Source of the DNA: Anas platyrhynchos
Taxonomy: Eukaryota; Chordata; Aves; Anseriformes; Anatidae
Assembly: GCF_047663525.1 (NCBI RefSeq)
Contig: NC_092604.1
Coordinates: 1-64,000 of the forward strand
Length of the DNA stretch: 64,000 nucleotides
Direction: 5' to 3'
Shown here: positions 1 to 10,180 of the stretch, piece after piece
Layout of the letters: every line of letters starts with the position of its first letter
Position numbering within the stretch: the first letter of the stretch is position 1
Translations under genes and position numbers: made by a program
Notes under the pieces: model-generated
What the model saw: only the letters and a program-made list of their open reading frames with translations
Databases searched by the model: none
What the model was told of the DNA's origin: nothing

Positions 1-3000
1 CTAACCCTAACCCTAACCCTAACCCTAACCCTAACCCTAACCCTAACCCTAACCCTAACCCTAACCCTAACCCTAACCCTAACCCTAACCTAACCCTAAC
101 CCTAACCCTAACCCTAACCCTAACCCTAACCCTAACCCTAACCCTAACCCTAACCCTAACCCTAACCCTAACCCTAACCCTAACCCTAACCCTAACCCTA
201 ACCCTAACCCTAACCCTAACCCTAACCCTAACCCTAACCCTAACCCTAACCCTAACCCTAACCCTAACCTAACCCTAACCCTAACCCTAACCCTAACCCT
301 AACCCCTAACCCTAACCCTAACCCTAACCCTAACCCTAACCCTAACCCTAACCCTAACCCTAACCCTAACCCTAACCCTAACCCTAACCCTAACCCTAAC
401 CCTAACCCTAACCCTAACCCTAACCCTAACCCTAACCCTAACCCTAACCTAACCCTAACCCTAACCCTAACCCTAACCCTAACCCTAACCCTAACCCTAA
501 CCCTAACCCTAACCCTAACCCTAACCCTAACCCTAACCCTAACCCTAACCCTAACCCTAACCCTAACCCTAACCCTAACCCTAACCCTAACCTAACCCTA
601 ACCCTAACCCTAACCCTAACCCTAACCTAACCCTAACCCTAACCCTAACCCTAACCCTAACCCTAACCCTAACCCTAACCCTAACCCTAACCCTAACCCT
701 AACCCTAACCCTAACCCTAACCCTAACCCTAACCCTAACCCTAACCCTAACCCTAACCCTAACCCTAACCCTAACCCTAACCCTAACCCTAACCCTAACC
801 CTAACCCTAACCCTAACCCTAACCCTAACCCTAACCCTAACCCTAACCCTAACCCTAACCCTAACCCTAACCCTAACCCTAACCCTAACCCTAACCCTAA
901 CCCTAACCCTAACCCTAACCCTAACCCTAACCTAACCCTAACCCTAACCCTAACCCTAACCCTAACCCTAACCCTAACCCTAACCCTAACCCTAACCCTA
1001 ACCCTAACCCTAACCCTAACCCTAACCCTAACCCTAACCCTAACCCTAACCCTAACCCTAACCCTAACCCTAACCCTAACCCTAACCCTAACCCTAACCC
1101 TAACCCTAACCCTAACCCTAACCCTAACCCTAACCCTAACCCTAACCCTAACCCTAACCCTAACCCTAACCCTAACCCTAACCCTAACCCTAACCCTAAC
1201 CCTAACCCTAACCCTAACCCTAACCCTAACCCTAACCCTAACCCTAACCCTAACCCTAACCCTAACCCTAACCCTAACCCTAACCCTAACCCTAACCCTA
1301 ACCCTAACCCTAACCCTAACCCTAACCCTAACCCTAACCCTAACCCTAACCCTAACCCTAACCCTAACCCTAACCCTAACCCTAACCCTAACCCTAACCC
1401 TAACCCTAACCCTAACCCTAACCCTAACCCTAACCCTAACCCTAACCCTAACCCTAACCCTAACCCTAACCCTAACCCTAACCCTAACCCTAACCCTAAC
1501 CCTAACCCTAACCCTAACCTAACCCTAACCCTAACCCTAACCCTAACCCTAACCCTAACCCTAACCTAACCCTAACCCTAACCCTAACCCTAACCCTAAC
1601 CCTAACCCTAACCCTAACCCTAACCCTAACCCTAACCCTAACCCTAACCCTAACCCTAACCCTAACCCTAACCCTAACCCTAACCCTAACCCTAACCCTA
1701 ACCCTAACCTAACCCTAACCCTAACCCTAACCCTAACCCTAACCCTAACCCTAACCCTAACCCTAACCCTAACCCTAACCCTAACCCTAACCCTAACCCT
1801 AACCCTAACCCTAACCCTAACCCTAACCCTAACCCTAACCCTAACCCTAACCCTAACCCTAACCCTAACCCTAACCCTAACCCTAACCCTAACCCTAACC
1901 CTAACCCTAACCCTAACCCTAACCCTAACCCTAACCCTAACCCTAACCCTAACCTAACCCTAACCCTAACCCTAACCCTAACCCTAACCCTAACCCTAAC
2001 CCTAACCCTAACCCTAACCCTAACCCTAACCCTAACCCTAACCCTAACCCTAACCTAACCCTAACCCTAACCCTAACCCTAACCCTAACCCTAACCCTAA
2101 CCCTAACCCTAACCCTAACCCTAACCCTAACCCTAACCCTAACCCTAACCCTAACCTAACCCTAACCCTAACCCTAACCCTAACCTAACCCTAACCCTAA
2201 CCCTAACCCTAACCCTAACCCTAACCTAACCCTAACCCTAACCCTAACCCTAACCCTAACCCTAACCCTAACCCTAACCCTAACCCTAACCCTAACCCTA
2301 ACCCTAACCCTAACCCTAACCCTAACCCTAACCCTAACCCTAACCCTAACCCTAACCCTAACCCTAACCCTAACCCTAACCCTAACCCTAACCCTAACCC
2401 TAACCCTAACCCTAACCCTAACCCTAACCCTAACCTAACCCTAACCCTAACCCTAACCCTAACCCTAACCCTAACCCTAACCCTAACCCTAACCCTAACC
2501 CTAACCCTACCCTAACCCTAACCCTAACCCTAACCCTAACCCTAACCCTAACCCTAACCCTAACCCTAACCCTAACCCTAACCCTAACCCTAACCCTAAC
2601 CCTAACCCTAACCCTAACCCTAACCCTAACCCTAACCCTAACCCTAACCCTAACCCTAACCCTAACCCTAACCCTAACCCTAACCCTAACCCTAACCCTA
2701 ACCCTAACCCTAACCCTAACCCTAACCCTAACCCTAACCCTAACCCTAACCCTAACCCTAACCCTAACCTAACCCTAACCCTAACCCTAACCCTAACCCT
2801 AACCCTAACCCTAACCCTAACCCTAACCCTAACCCTAACCCTAACCCTAACCCTAACCCTAACCCTAACCCTAACCCTAACCCTAACCCTAACCCTAACC
2901 CTAACCCTAACCCTAACCCTAACCCTAACCCTAACCTAACCCTAACCCTAACCCTAACCCTAACCCTAACCCTAACCCTAACCCTAACCCTAACCCTAAC

Positions 3001-3199
3001 CCTAACCCTAACCCTAACCCTAACCCTAACCCTAACCCTAACCCTAACCCTAACCCTAACCCTAACCCTAACCCTAACCCTAACCCTAACCCTAACCCTA
3101 ACCCTAACCCTAACCCTAACCCTAACCCTAACCCTAACCCTAACCCTAACCCTAACCCTAACCCTAACCCTAACCCTAACCCTAACCCTAACCCTAACC

Positions 3200-3240
<41 letters not shown>

Positions 3241-4413
3241 CCCTAACCCTAACCCTAACCCTAACCCTAACCCTAACCCTAACCCTAACCCTAACCCTAA
3301 CCCTAACCCTAACCCTAACCCTAACCCTAACCCTAACCCTAACCCTAACCCTAACCCTAACCCTAACCCTAACCCTAACCCTAACCCTAACCCTAACCCT
3401 AACCCTAACCCTAACCCTAACCCTAACCCTAACCCTAACCCTAACCCTAACCCTAACCCTAACCCTAACCCTAACCCTAACCCTAACCCTAACCCTAACC
3501 CTAACCCTAACCCTAACCCTAACCCTAACCCTAACCCTAACCCTAACCCTAACCCTAACCCTAACCCTAACCCTAACCCTAACCCTAACCCTAACCCTAA
3601 CCCTAACCCTAACCCTAACCCTAACCCTAACCCTAACCCTAACCCTAACCCTAACCCTAACCCTAACCCTAACCCTAACCCTAACCCTAACCCTAACCCT
3701 AACCCTAACCCTAACCCTAACCCTAACCCTAACCCTAACCCTAACCCTAACCCTAACCCTAACCCTAACCCTAACCCTAACCCTAACCCTAACCCTAACC
3801 CTAACCCTAACCCTAACCCTAACCCTAACCCTAACCCTAACCCTAACCCTAACCCTAACCCTAACCCTAACCCTAACCCTAACCCTAACCCTAACCCTAA
3901 CCCTAACCCTAACCCTAACCCTAACCCTAACCCTAACCCTAACCCTAACCCTAACCCTAACCCTAACCCTAACCCTAACCCTAACCCTAACCCTAACCCT
4001 AACCCTAACCCTAACCCTAACCCTAACCCTAACCCTAACCCTAACCCTAACCCTAACCCTAACCCTAACCCTAACCCTAACCCTAACCCTAACCCTAACC
4101 CTAACCCTAACCCTAACCCTAACCCTAACCCTAACCCTAACCCTAACCCTAACCCTAACCCTAACCCTAACCCTAACCCTAACCCTAACCCTAACCCTAA
4201 CCCTAACCCTAACCCTAACCCTAACCCTAACCCTAACCCTAACCCTAACCCTAACCCTAACCCTAACCCTAACCCTAACCCTAACCCTAACCCTAACCCT
4301 AACCCTAACCCTAACCCTAACCCTAACCCTAACCCTAACCCTAACCCTAACCCTAACCCTAACCCTAACCCTAACCCTAACCCTAACCCTAACCCTAACC
4401 CTAACCCTAACCC
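1..4413. repeat. Terminal telomere array, CCCTAA
   Basis: About 730 near-perfect copies of CCCTAA read on the plus strand, so TTAGGG runs toward the left end. That is the correct polarity for a left chromosome end. Scattered 5-base CCTAA variants occur roughly every 100 to 300 bases up to about 2940, with single odd units near 301, 2507 and 3218. From about 3225 to 4413 the array is uniform. The single-base losses in a C run are what long-read homopolymer errors look like, so I do not read them as biology. Confidence 0.98.
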
Positions 4414-4564
4414 CCCAACCCCCTAACCCCCAACCCTAAACCCCCAACCCTAAACCCCGACCCCCCAACCCTAACAGATCTAACCCTAACACTCTAACCC
4501 TAACCCCCCAAGTACCCAACCCCAACCCCCAAACCCCCTAATCCCCCAACCCCCTAATCCCCAA
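4414..4564. repeat. C-rich degenerate telomere-like fragment
   Basis: CCCCCAACC, CCCTAAACC and similar variants with one AGATCT. The stretch matches the right end of the larger C-rich array at about 12950-13090, so the telomere begins inside a broken copy of that array. Confidence 0.85.
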
Positions 4565-4878
4565 AACCGCCGCCGTTGACCCCAAGGTGGCCGCTGGTGA
4601 CGCCGGTAGGGCCACCGGGCGCCCCGCGGGCCACTGGGAGCGGAAGACGGGCATGAAGCTGCCGGTGGACGGCGGCCACGCTAAAATGCTAGGTCAGCCG
4701 CGGGTTGGGGATCTGGGGAGGGGCACCCCATAGGGTCACAACCCCCCCAAAACCCCCCCGGCCCCATAGAGACCCCCCCCAGCCCCACAGATCCCACCCC
4801 AAACCCTGTAGGTGCTCCCCCAAGCCCTACAAGCAGCTTCTCCAGATGTTCCCCACAACCTCCCAGCCCCACAAGTAC
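4565..4878. repeat. GC-rich part of subtelomeric unit, copy nearest the telomere
   Basis: Starts at AAAACCGCCGCCGTTGACC and matches 13086-13403, 22590-22903 and 25470-25784. Its minus strand has an acceptor-like site (TTTTAG) just above 4680, followed by GC-rich sequence open in more than one frame. A C-rich stretch (4740-4860) follows. I do not recognise a gene here. Confidence 0.8.
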
Positions 4879-4988
4879 AATGTGTCCGGGCAGCGCCGCG
4901 CTTAAATGTGTCCGGGCGGCGCCGCGCTTAAATGTGTCCGGGCGGCGCCGCGCTTAAATGTGTCCGGGCGGCGCCGCGCTAAAGTGTG
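4879..4988. repeat. CpG-rich 26-bp tandem repeat, about 4 copies
   Basis: Four head-to-tail 26-bp units beginning AATGTGTCCGGGC, each with several CpGs and a GGCGCC core. They sit 0.5 kb from the telomere and directly beside interstitial telomere repeats. The arrangement resembles the CpG-rich tandem repeats that drive TERRA at human chromosome ends, but the sequence is not the same; a promoter role is inference. Confidence 0.9.
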
Positions 4989-5076
4989 CCCTAACCCTAA
5001 CCCTAACCCTAGCCCTAACCCTAACCCTAACCCTAACCCTAACCCTAACCCTAACCCTAGCCCTAACCCTAACCCT
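4989..5076. repeat. Interstitial telomere repeat block
   Basis: About fourteen CCCTAA units, a few of them CCCTAG. Equivalent blocks follow the 26-bp repeats in every unit of this window. Confidence 0.95.
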
Positions 5077-5222
5077 GCATTTCCAGGCATGCTCTGGGCA
5101 CCCAACATGGCCTCCCGGAAGCCTGGTGCCGGAAAACTATATTTACCAGCATTCCTTGGACAGCCGGCACAGCCAATCACGGGCCGAGTTTTCGAGAATT
5201 ACATTTACCAGCACGCACTGTA
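5077..5222. promoter_or_regulatory. Promoter-like block (CCAAT, ETS-like and repeated ATTTACCAGCA motifs)
   Basis: A non-telomeric block kept in every unit. It contains CCCGGAAG (ETS-like), a CCAAT box at 5173-5177, and two direct ATTTACCAGCA motifs at 5141-5151 and 5203-5213. The two motifs and their flanks resemble weak ZNF143/THAP11 sites. With the CpG-rich 26-bp repeats next to it, this is a candidate promoter. Function is inferred from motifs only. Confidence 0.4.
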
Positions 5223-5985
5223 ACCCTAGCCCTTACCGCCTTTACAAAAAAGCCTCAAGCCCTAACCCTAAAAATCCTCGAAACCCCTACAGACATAACC
5301 CAAAATATTTACCACACTAAACACCTGAAGACCTATGCCTAAAACTCCTAACCCAATAAATTAAGACGTTCAAATCCCAAGCCCACAAAATTAAGACGTT
5401 CAAATCCCAAGCCCAAAAAATAGGACTCTCAAAACCTAAACCCAAAAACTAAAACCTAAAAACCCAAAAACCTAAACCCAAAAACGCTCCAAACACTAAT
5501 CCAAAAAAATAAGACGCTCAAAGCACTAACACAAAATATTAAGATGCTCAAAACCCTAACGCAAAAAATTAAGATGCTCCAAACCCTAACCCAAAAAATT
5601 AGGACACTCAAAACCCTAACCCTGGAGAACCTAACCTGAAAAAATAAATAAATAAATAAATAAATAAAAATAAAATTTTAAAACCCTAACCCTAAATAAT
5701 TGACCAAAAAGAAAACCCTAAGACCCTAACCCTAAAAAACCTTTCAACACTACAACCCATAAACTCTAAAACCCTAACACACTAACCCTGAAAAACTTAA
5801 AACCTTAACCCCCAAATCCCTAAAATACTAACCGTTAAAAATCCAAACCTAAACAACTTAAAATCCTAAACATAAACCCTGAGAATACTTACCCTGAAAC
5901 CCAACCCTAGTGCCCTACCCCTGAAACCTTAAAACCGTGAATCAATCTTTGGAAAATAACATAGGCTCAGGAGAGGATCTCACTA
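5223..5985. repeat. A-rich degenerate telomere-derived sequence
   Basis: Low-complexity DNA made of CCCTAA-like words mixed with AAAA runs, a short tandem AATTAAGACGTTCAAATCCC piece (about 5360-5410) and a (AAAT)n run near 5641-5670. Repeated at 20324-21080, 23252-24010 and 26127-26885. No coding content seen. Confidence 0.85.
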
Positions 5986-6650
5986 CGCTTACCCTGATTC
6001 TGACTCTGACCCTGACCCTGACCCTGACCCTACCCCTAACCCTAAGCCTAACCCTCTAACCCTAACCCTAACACTAACCCAAAACCTAACCCTAACCCTA
6101 ACCCTACCCCTAACCCTAAGCCCTAACCATAAACCTAACCCCCTAACCCTAACCCCCTAACCCTAACCCTAACCCTAACCCTAACCCTAACCCCTAACCA
6201 TAAACCTAACCCCCTAACCCTAACCCTAACCCCCTAACCATAACCCTAGCCCTAACCCTAACAAACCCTAACCCTAACCCAAAACCCTAAACCTAAACCG
6301 AGCCCTAACCCGAACCCTAACCCTAACCCTAACCCTAACCCGCCTAACCCTAACCCTAACCCTAACCCCGAACCCGAACCCTAACCATAACCCTAATGAA
6401 CCCTAAGCCTAACCCTATCCCTAACCCTAACGCTAACATTAACCCTAACCCTAAACCTAACTCCCTGACCATAACCCTAACCCTAACCCAAACCCAAACC
6501 CCAAACCCTAACACGACCCCTAACCCTAACCCCTAACCCTAACCCTACCGCCCCAACACTACCCCTAACCCCCTAACGATAACGCTAGCCCTAACCCTAA
6601 CGAACCCTAACCCTAAACCAAAACCCTAACCCAAACCCTAACCCTAACCC
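5986..6650. repeat. Degenerate interstitial telomere tract
   Basis: CCCTAA and variants (CCCTGA, CCCCTAA, CCATAA, CCGAAC). Repeated at 21080-21760, 24010-24680 and, shortened, 26885-27112. Long open frames here come only from the stop-free hexamer. Confidence 0.9.
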
Positions 6651-6990
6651 CCTGGCAACCACACCCCGCACACTTGGTTCCCCTCTCATTTTGGTTCCCT
6701 CCCATCCCCCCCGTTGTTTTCCCCCCAAGACCCATGGACCGCCCCGGTGCGCCCCGCAAATGAGTCCCCCGGCAAACGCACCCCGCACTCTTGGTTCCAC
6801 CGTCATTTTGGTTCCCCCCCCCGGTGCGCACCGCAAATGTGTCTCCCCGGAAACCGTACCCCGAACACTTGGTTCCCCCCTCATTTTGGTTCCCCCCCCC
6901 GGTGCGCCCCGCAAATGCGTCCCCCCGGCAACCGCACCCCGCACACTTGGTTCCCCCCTCATTTTGGTTCCCCACCACCCTTGGGGTCCC
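6651..6990. repeat. ~78-bp minisatellite
   Basis: About four units with a period near 78 bp, each containing CACTTGGTTCCC, CATTTTGGTTCCC, a C run, GGTGCGCCCC and CCCCCGGCAACC. If the minus-strand exon pair beside it is real, this array lies in the following intron. Confidence 0.9.
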
Positions 6991-7057
6991 CCCAAGCCCC
7001 ATGGACCCTCCCCCCCTTGGTGCCCCCCCCCCATTTTGTCCCCCCTTGCCGTCCTAC

Positions 7058-7136
7058 CCGTGCCCGCAGCAGCCGCTCGCGCTCCGACAGCGCCTCCCGC
7101 ACCCGACACTGCATCTCGGCCAGGTGGAGGAAGGCG
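7058..7136 (-). other. Exon-like segment Z, copy 1 (unidentified protein)
   Basis: On the minus strand a C-run plus CAG acceptor precedes 79 bases ending at a GTAGG donor. One base completes the split codon from segment Y, then 26 open codons read AFLHLAEMQCRVREALSERE followed by RLLRAR, a charged helical peptide. The same segment is kept in three further units. I do not recognise the protein. The splice signals, matching phase and open frame are seen; that it is transcribed is inference. Confidence 0.45.
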
Positions 7137-7239
7137 CTGGGGGGGGGGGAATAAATTGGGGGGGGTCAATTTGGGGGGGGTCTGGGGGCATTTTGGGGGT
7201 TGGGGGCGCATTTAGGGGGCGGAGGGGACTTGTTCTCAC

Positions 7240-7291
7240 CTGTAGGACTCGGCGTCGAGCCCCCCCGGGGGCAGCTGCAGGGCCAGGATGC
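7240..7291 (-). other. Exon-like segment Y, copy 1 (unidentified protein)
   Basis: On the minus strand a CCCCCAG acceptor precedes 52 bases and a strong GTGAGAA donor. The frame ILALQLPPGGLDAESY leaves two bases (AG), which segment Z completes with its first base to give Ser. The intervening 103-bp stretch begins GTGAG and ends CCCCAG. The phase match across two independent splice junctions argues against chance. Confidence 0.45.
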
Positions 7292-7432
7292 CTGGGGGGG
7301 TGTGGGGAGGGGCATGTCAGCACCCCCCAGACCGAAACCCCAAAACCGCTGCCGTTGACCCCAAAACCGCCGCCGTTGACCCCAAGGTGGCCGCTGGTGA
7401 CGCCGGTAGGGCCACTGGGCGCCCCGCGGGCC
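7292..7432. repeat. GC-rich unit segment upstream of segment Y, truncated
   Basis: Carries the two tandem CCGTTGACCCCAAAACCGC pieces found in all units. The unit breaks off near GCGGGCCAC at about 7432, where a C-rich array takes over; in the copies at 22.6 and 25.5 kb the unit continues. Confidence 0.8.
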
Positions 7433-9085
7433 ACAAGTACCCAACTCCAACCCCCAAACCCCCCAACCCTAACCCCCCAACCCTAACCCCCGACCCCCCA
7501 ACCATAACCCCCTAACCCTAACGGATCTAACCCTAACCCTAACCCTCTAACCCTAACCCCCAAACCCCTAACCCCCAAACCCTAACCCCATAACCCTAAC
7601 GGATCTAACCCTAACCCTCTAACCCTAACCCCACAACCCCCTAACCCCCCAACCCTAACCCCCTAACCCTAACGGATCTAACCCTAACCCCCCAACCCTA
7701 ATAGATCTAACCCTAACCCTAATCCTCTAACCCTAACCCCCCAACCCCTAACCCCCCAAGTACCCAACCCCAACCCCCAAACCCCCTAACCCTAACCCCC
7801 CAACCCCCTAACCCTAACCCCCCAACCCCCTAACCCCCAACCCTAAACCCCCAACCCTAACCCCCTAACCCTAACGGATCTAACCCTAATCCTCTAACCC
7901 TAACGCCCAAACCCCCAAACCCCCTAACCCTAACCCCCCAACCCTAACCCCCGACCCCCCAACCATAACCCCCTAACCCTAACGGATCTAACCCTAACCC
8001 TAACCCTCTAACCCTAACCCCCCAACCCCCTAACCCCCCAACCCTAACCCCCGACCCCCCAACCGATCTAACCCTAACCCTAACCCTCTAACCCTAACCC
8101 CCCAACCCTAACCCCCGACCCCCCAACCCTAACCCTAACGGATCTAACCCTAACCCCCCAACCCTAATAGATCTAACCCTAACCCTAATCCTCTAACCCT
8201 AACCCCCCATCCTAACCCCCCAAGTACCCAACCCCAACCCCCAAACCCCCTAACCCTAACCCCCCAACCCCCATACCCCACACCCTAAACCCCCAACCCT
8301 AAATCCCTAACCGTAACGGATCTAACCCTAATCCTCTAACCCTAACGCCCAAACCCCCTAACCCCCTAACCCTAATGGATCTAAGCCTAACCCTAACCCT
8401 CTAACCCTAACCCCCCCAACCCCCTAACCCCCTAACCCTAACGGATCTAACCCTAATCCTCTAACCCTAACGCACAAACCCCCTAACCCCCTAACCCTAA
8501 CAGATCTAAGCCTAACCCTAACCCCCCAACCCTAACCCCCGACTCCCCAACCATAACCCCCTAACCCTAACGGATCTAACCCTAACCCTAACCCTCTAAC
8601 CCTAACCCCCCAACCCCCTAACCCCCCAACCCTAACCCCCTAACCCTAACGGATCTAACCCTAACCCTCTAACCCTAACCCCCCAACCCCCTAACCCCCC
8701 AACCCTAACCCCCTAACCCTAACGGATCTAACCCTAACCCCCCAACCCTAATACATCTAACCCTAACCCTAATCCTCTAACCCTAACCCCCCAACACCTA
8801 ACCCCCCAAGTACCCAACCCCAACCCCCAAACCCCCTAACCCTAACCCCCCAACCCCCTAACCCCCAACCCTAAACCCCCAACCCTAAACCCCGACCCCC
8901 CAACCCTAACAGATCTAACCCTAACACTCTAACCCTAACCCCCCAAGTACCCAACCCCAACCCCCAAACCCCCTAATCCCCCAACCCCCTAACCCCCAAC
9001 CCTAAACCCCCAACCCTAACCCCCAAACCCCAACCCTAACCCCCTAACCCTAACGGATCTAACCCTAACCCTAACCCTAACCCCA
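7433..9085. repeat. C-rich CCCCTAA array with GGATCTAACCC punctuation
   Basis: Irregular mixture of CCCCCAA, CCCCTAACC and CCCTAA words, punctuated every 60 to 120 bases by CGGATCTAACCC or TAGATCTAACCC and by CAAGTACCCAACCCC. It matches 10181 onward with an offset of about 2748 bases. The minus strand is very G-rich. No gene. Confidence 0.9.
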
Positions 9086-9092
9086 GGGACCC

Positions 9093-9770
9093 CCATTCTC
9101 ATTTTGGTTCCCCCCCCCTCATTTTGGTTCCCCCCCCCGGTGCGCCCCACAAATGGGTCCCCCCGGAAACAAAACCCCGCACACTTGGTTCCCCCCTCAT
9201 TTTGGTTCCCCCCCCCGGTGCGCCTCGCAAATGGGTCCCCCCGGAAACAAAACCCCGCACATTTGGTTCCCCCCTCATTTTGGTTCCCCCCCCCGGTGCG
9301 CCCCGCAAATGTGTCCCCCCGGAAACAAAACCCCGCACACTTGGTTCCCCACTAATTTTGGTTCCCCCCCCCGGTGCGCCCCACAAATGTGTCCCCCGGA
9401 AACAAAATCCCGCACACTTGGTTCCCCACTAATTTTGGTTCCCCCCCCCCCGGTGCGCCCCACAAATGTGTCCCCCGGAAACAAAACCCCGCACACTTGG
9501 TTCCCCCCTCTTTTTGGTTCCCCCCCCCCGGTGCGCCCCACTAATGTGTCCCCCCGGAAACAAAACCCCGCACACTTGGTTCCCCCCCATTTTGGTTCCC
9601 CCCCACGCCCCCCCGCTTGGGTCCCCCCTAGCCCCATGGACCCCCCCCCCGGTGCGCCCCGCAAATGCGTCCCCCCGGCACTGCACCCCCCAAACTTGGT
9701 TCCCCCCTCCTTTTGGTTCCCCCCCACCCTTGGGGTCCCCCCAAGCCCCATGGACCCCCCCCCCCTTGGT
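9093..9770. repeat. ~78-bp minisatellite, expanded copy
   Basis: About eight units of the same minisatellite as at 6651. Most units here read GGAAACAAAACCCCGC where other copies read GGCAACCGCACCCCGC, so this array expanded locally from its own subtype. Confidence 0.9.
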
Positions 9771-9805
9771 GCCCCCCCTCCATTTTGTCTCCCCCCCCGT
9801 CCTAC

Positions 9806-9884
9806 CCGTGCCCGCAGCAGTCGCTCGCACTCTGCCAGCGCCTTCCGCACCCGATGCTGCATCTCGGCCAGGTGGAGGCAAGCG
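9806..9884 (-). other. Exon-like segment Z, copy 2 (diverged)
   Basis: Same acceptor, donor and length as copy 1 but with several amino-acid changes (for example Cys to His after AEMQ, and Glu to Lys after RVR). The frame stays open. This is the most diverged of the four copies. Confidence 0.4.
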
Positions 9885-9987
9885 CTGGAGGGGGGGGAAT
9901 AAATTGGGGGGGGTCAATTTGGGGGGGGTCTGGGGGCATTTTGGGGGTTGGGGGCGCATTTAGGGGGCAGAGGGGACTTGTTCTCAC

Positions 9988-10039
9988 CTGTAGGACTCGG
10001 CGTCGAGCCCCCCCGGGGGCAGCTGCAGGGCCAGGATGC
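9988..10039 (-). other. Exon-like segment Y, copy 2
   Basis: Identical to copy 1 apart from position, offset by exactly 2748 bases, which marks a recent segmental duplication of this part of the unit. Confidence 0.4.
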
Positions 10040-10180
10040 CTGGGGGGGTGTGGGGAGGGGCATGTCAGCACCCCCCAGACCGAAACCCCAAAACCGCTGC
10101 CGTTGACCCCAAAACCGCCGCTGTTGACCCCAAGGTGGCCGCTGGTGACGCCGGTAGGGCCACTGGGCGCCCCGCGGGCC

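Noticed and set aside
1-2940. Regularly scattered CCTAA variants in the outer telomere
   Set aside because: Single-C losses in homopolymers are typical long-read errors and stop where coverage should improve.
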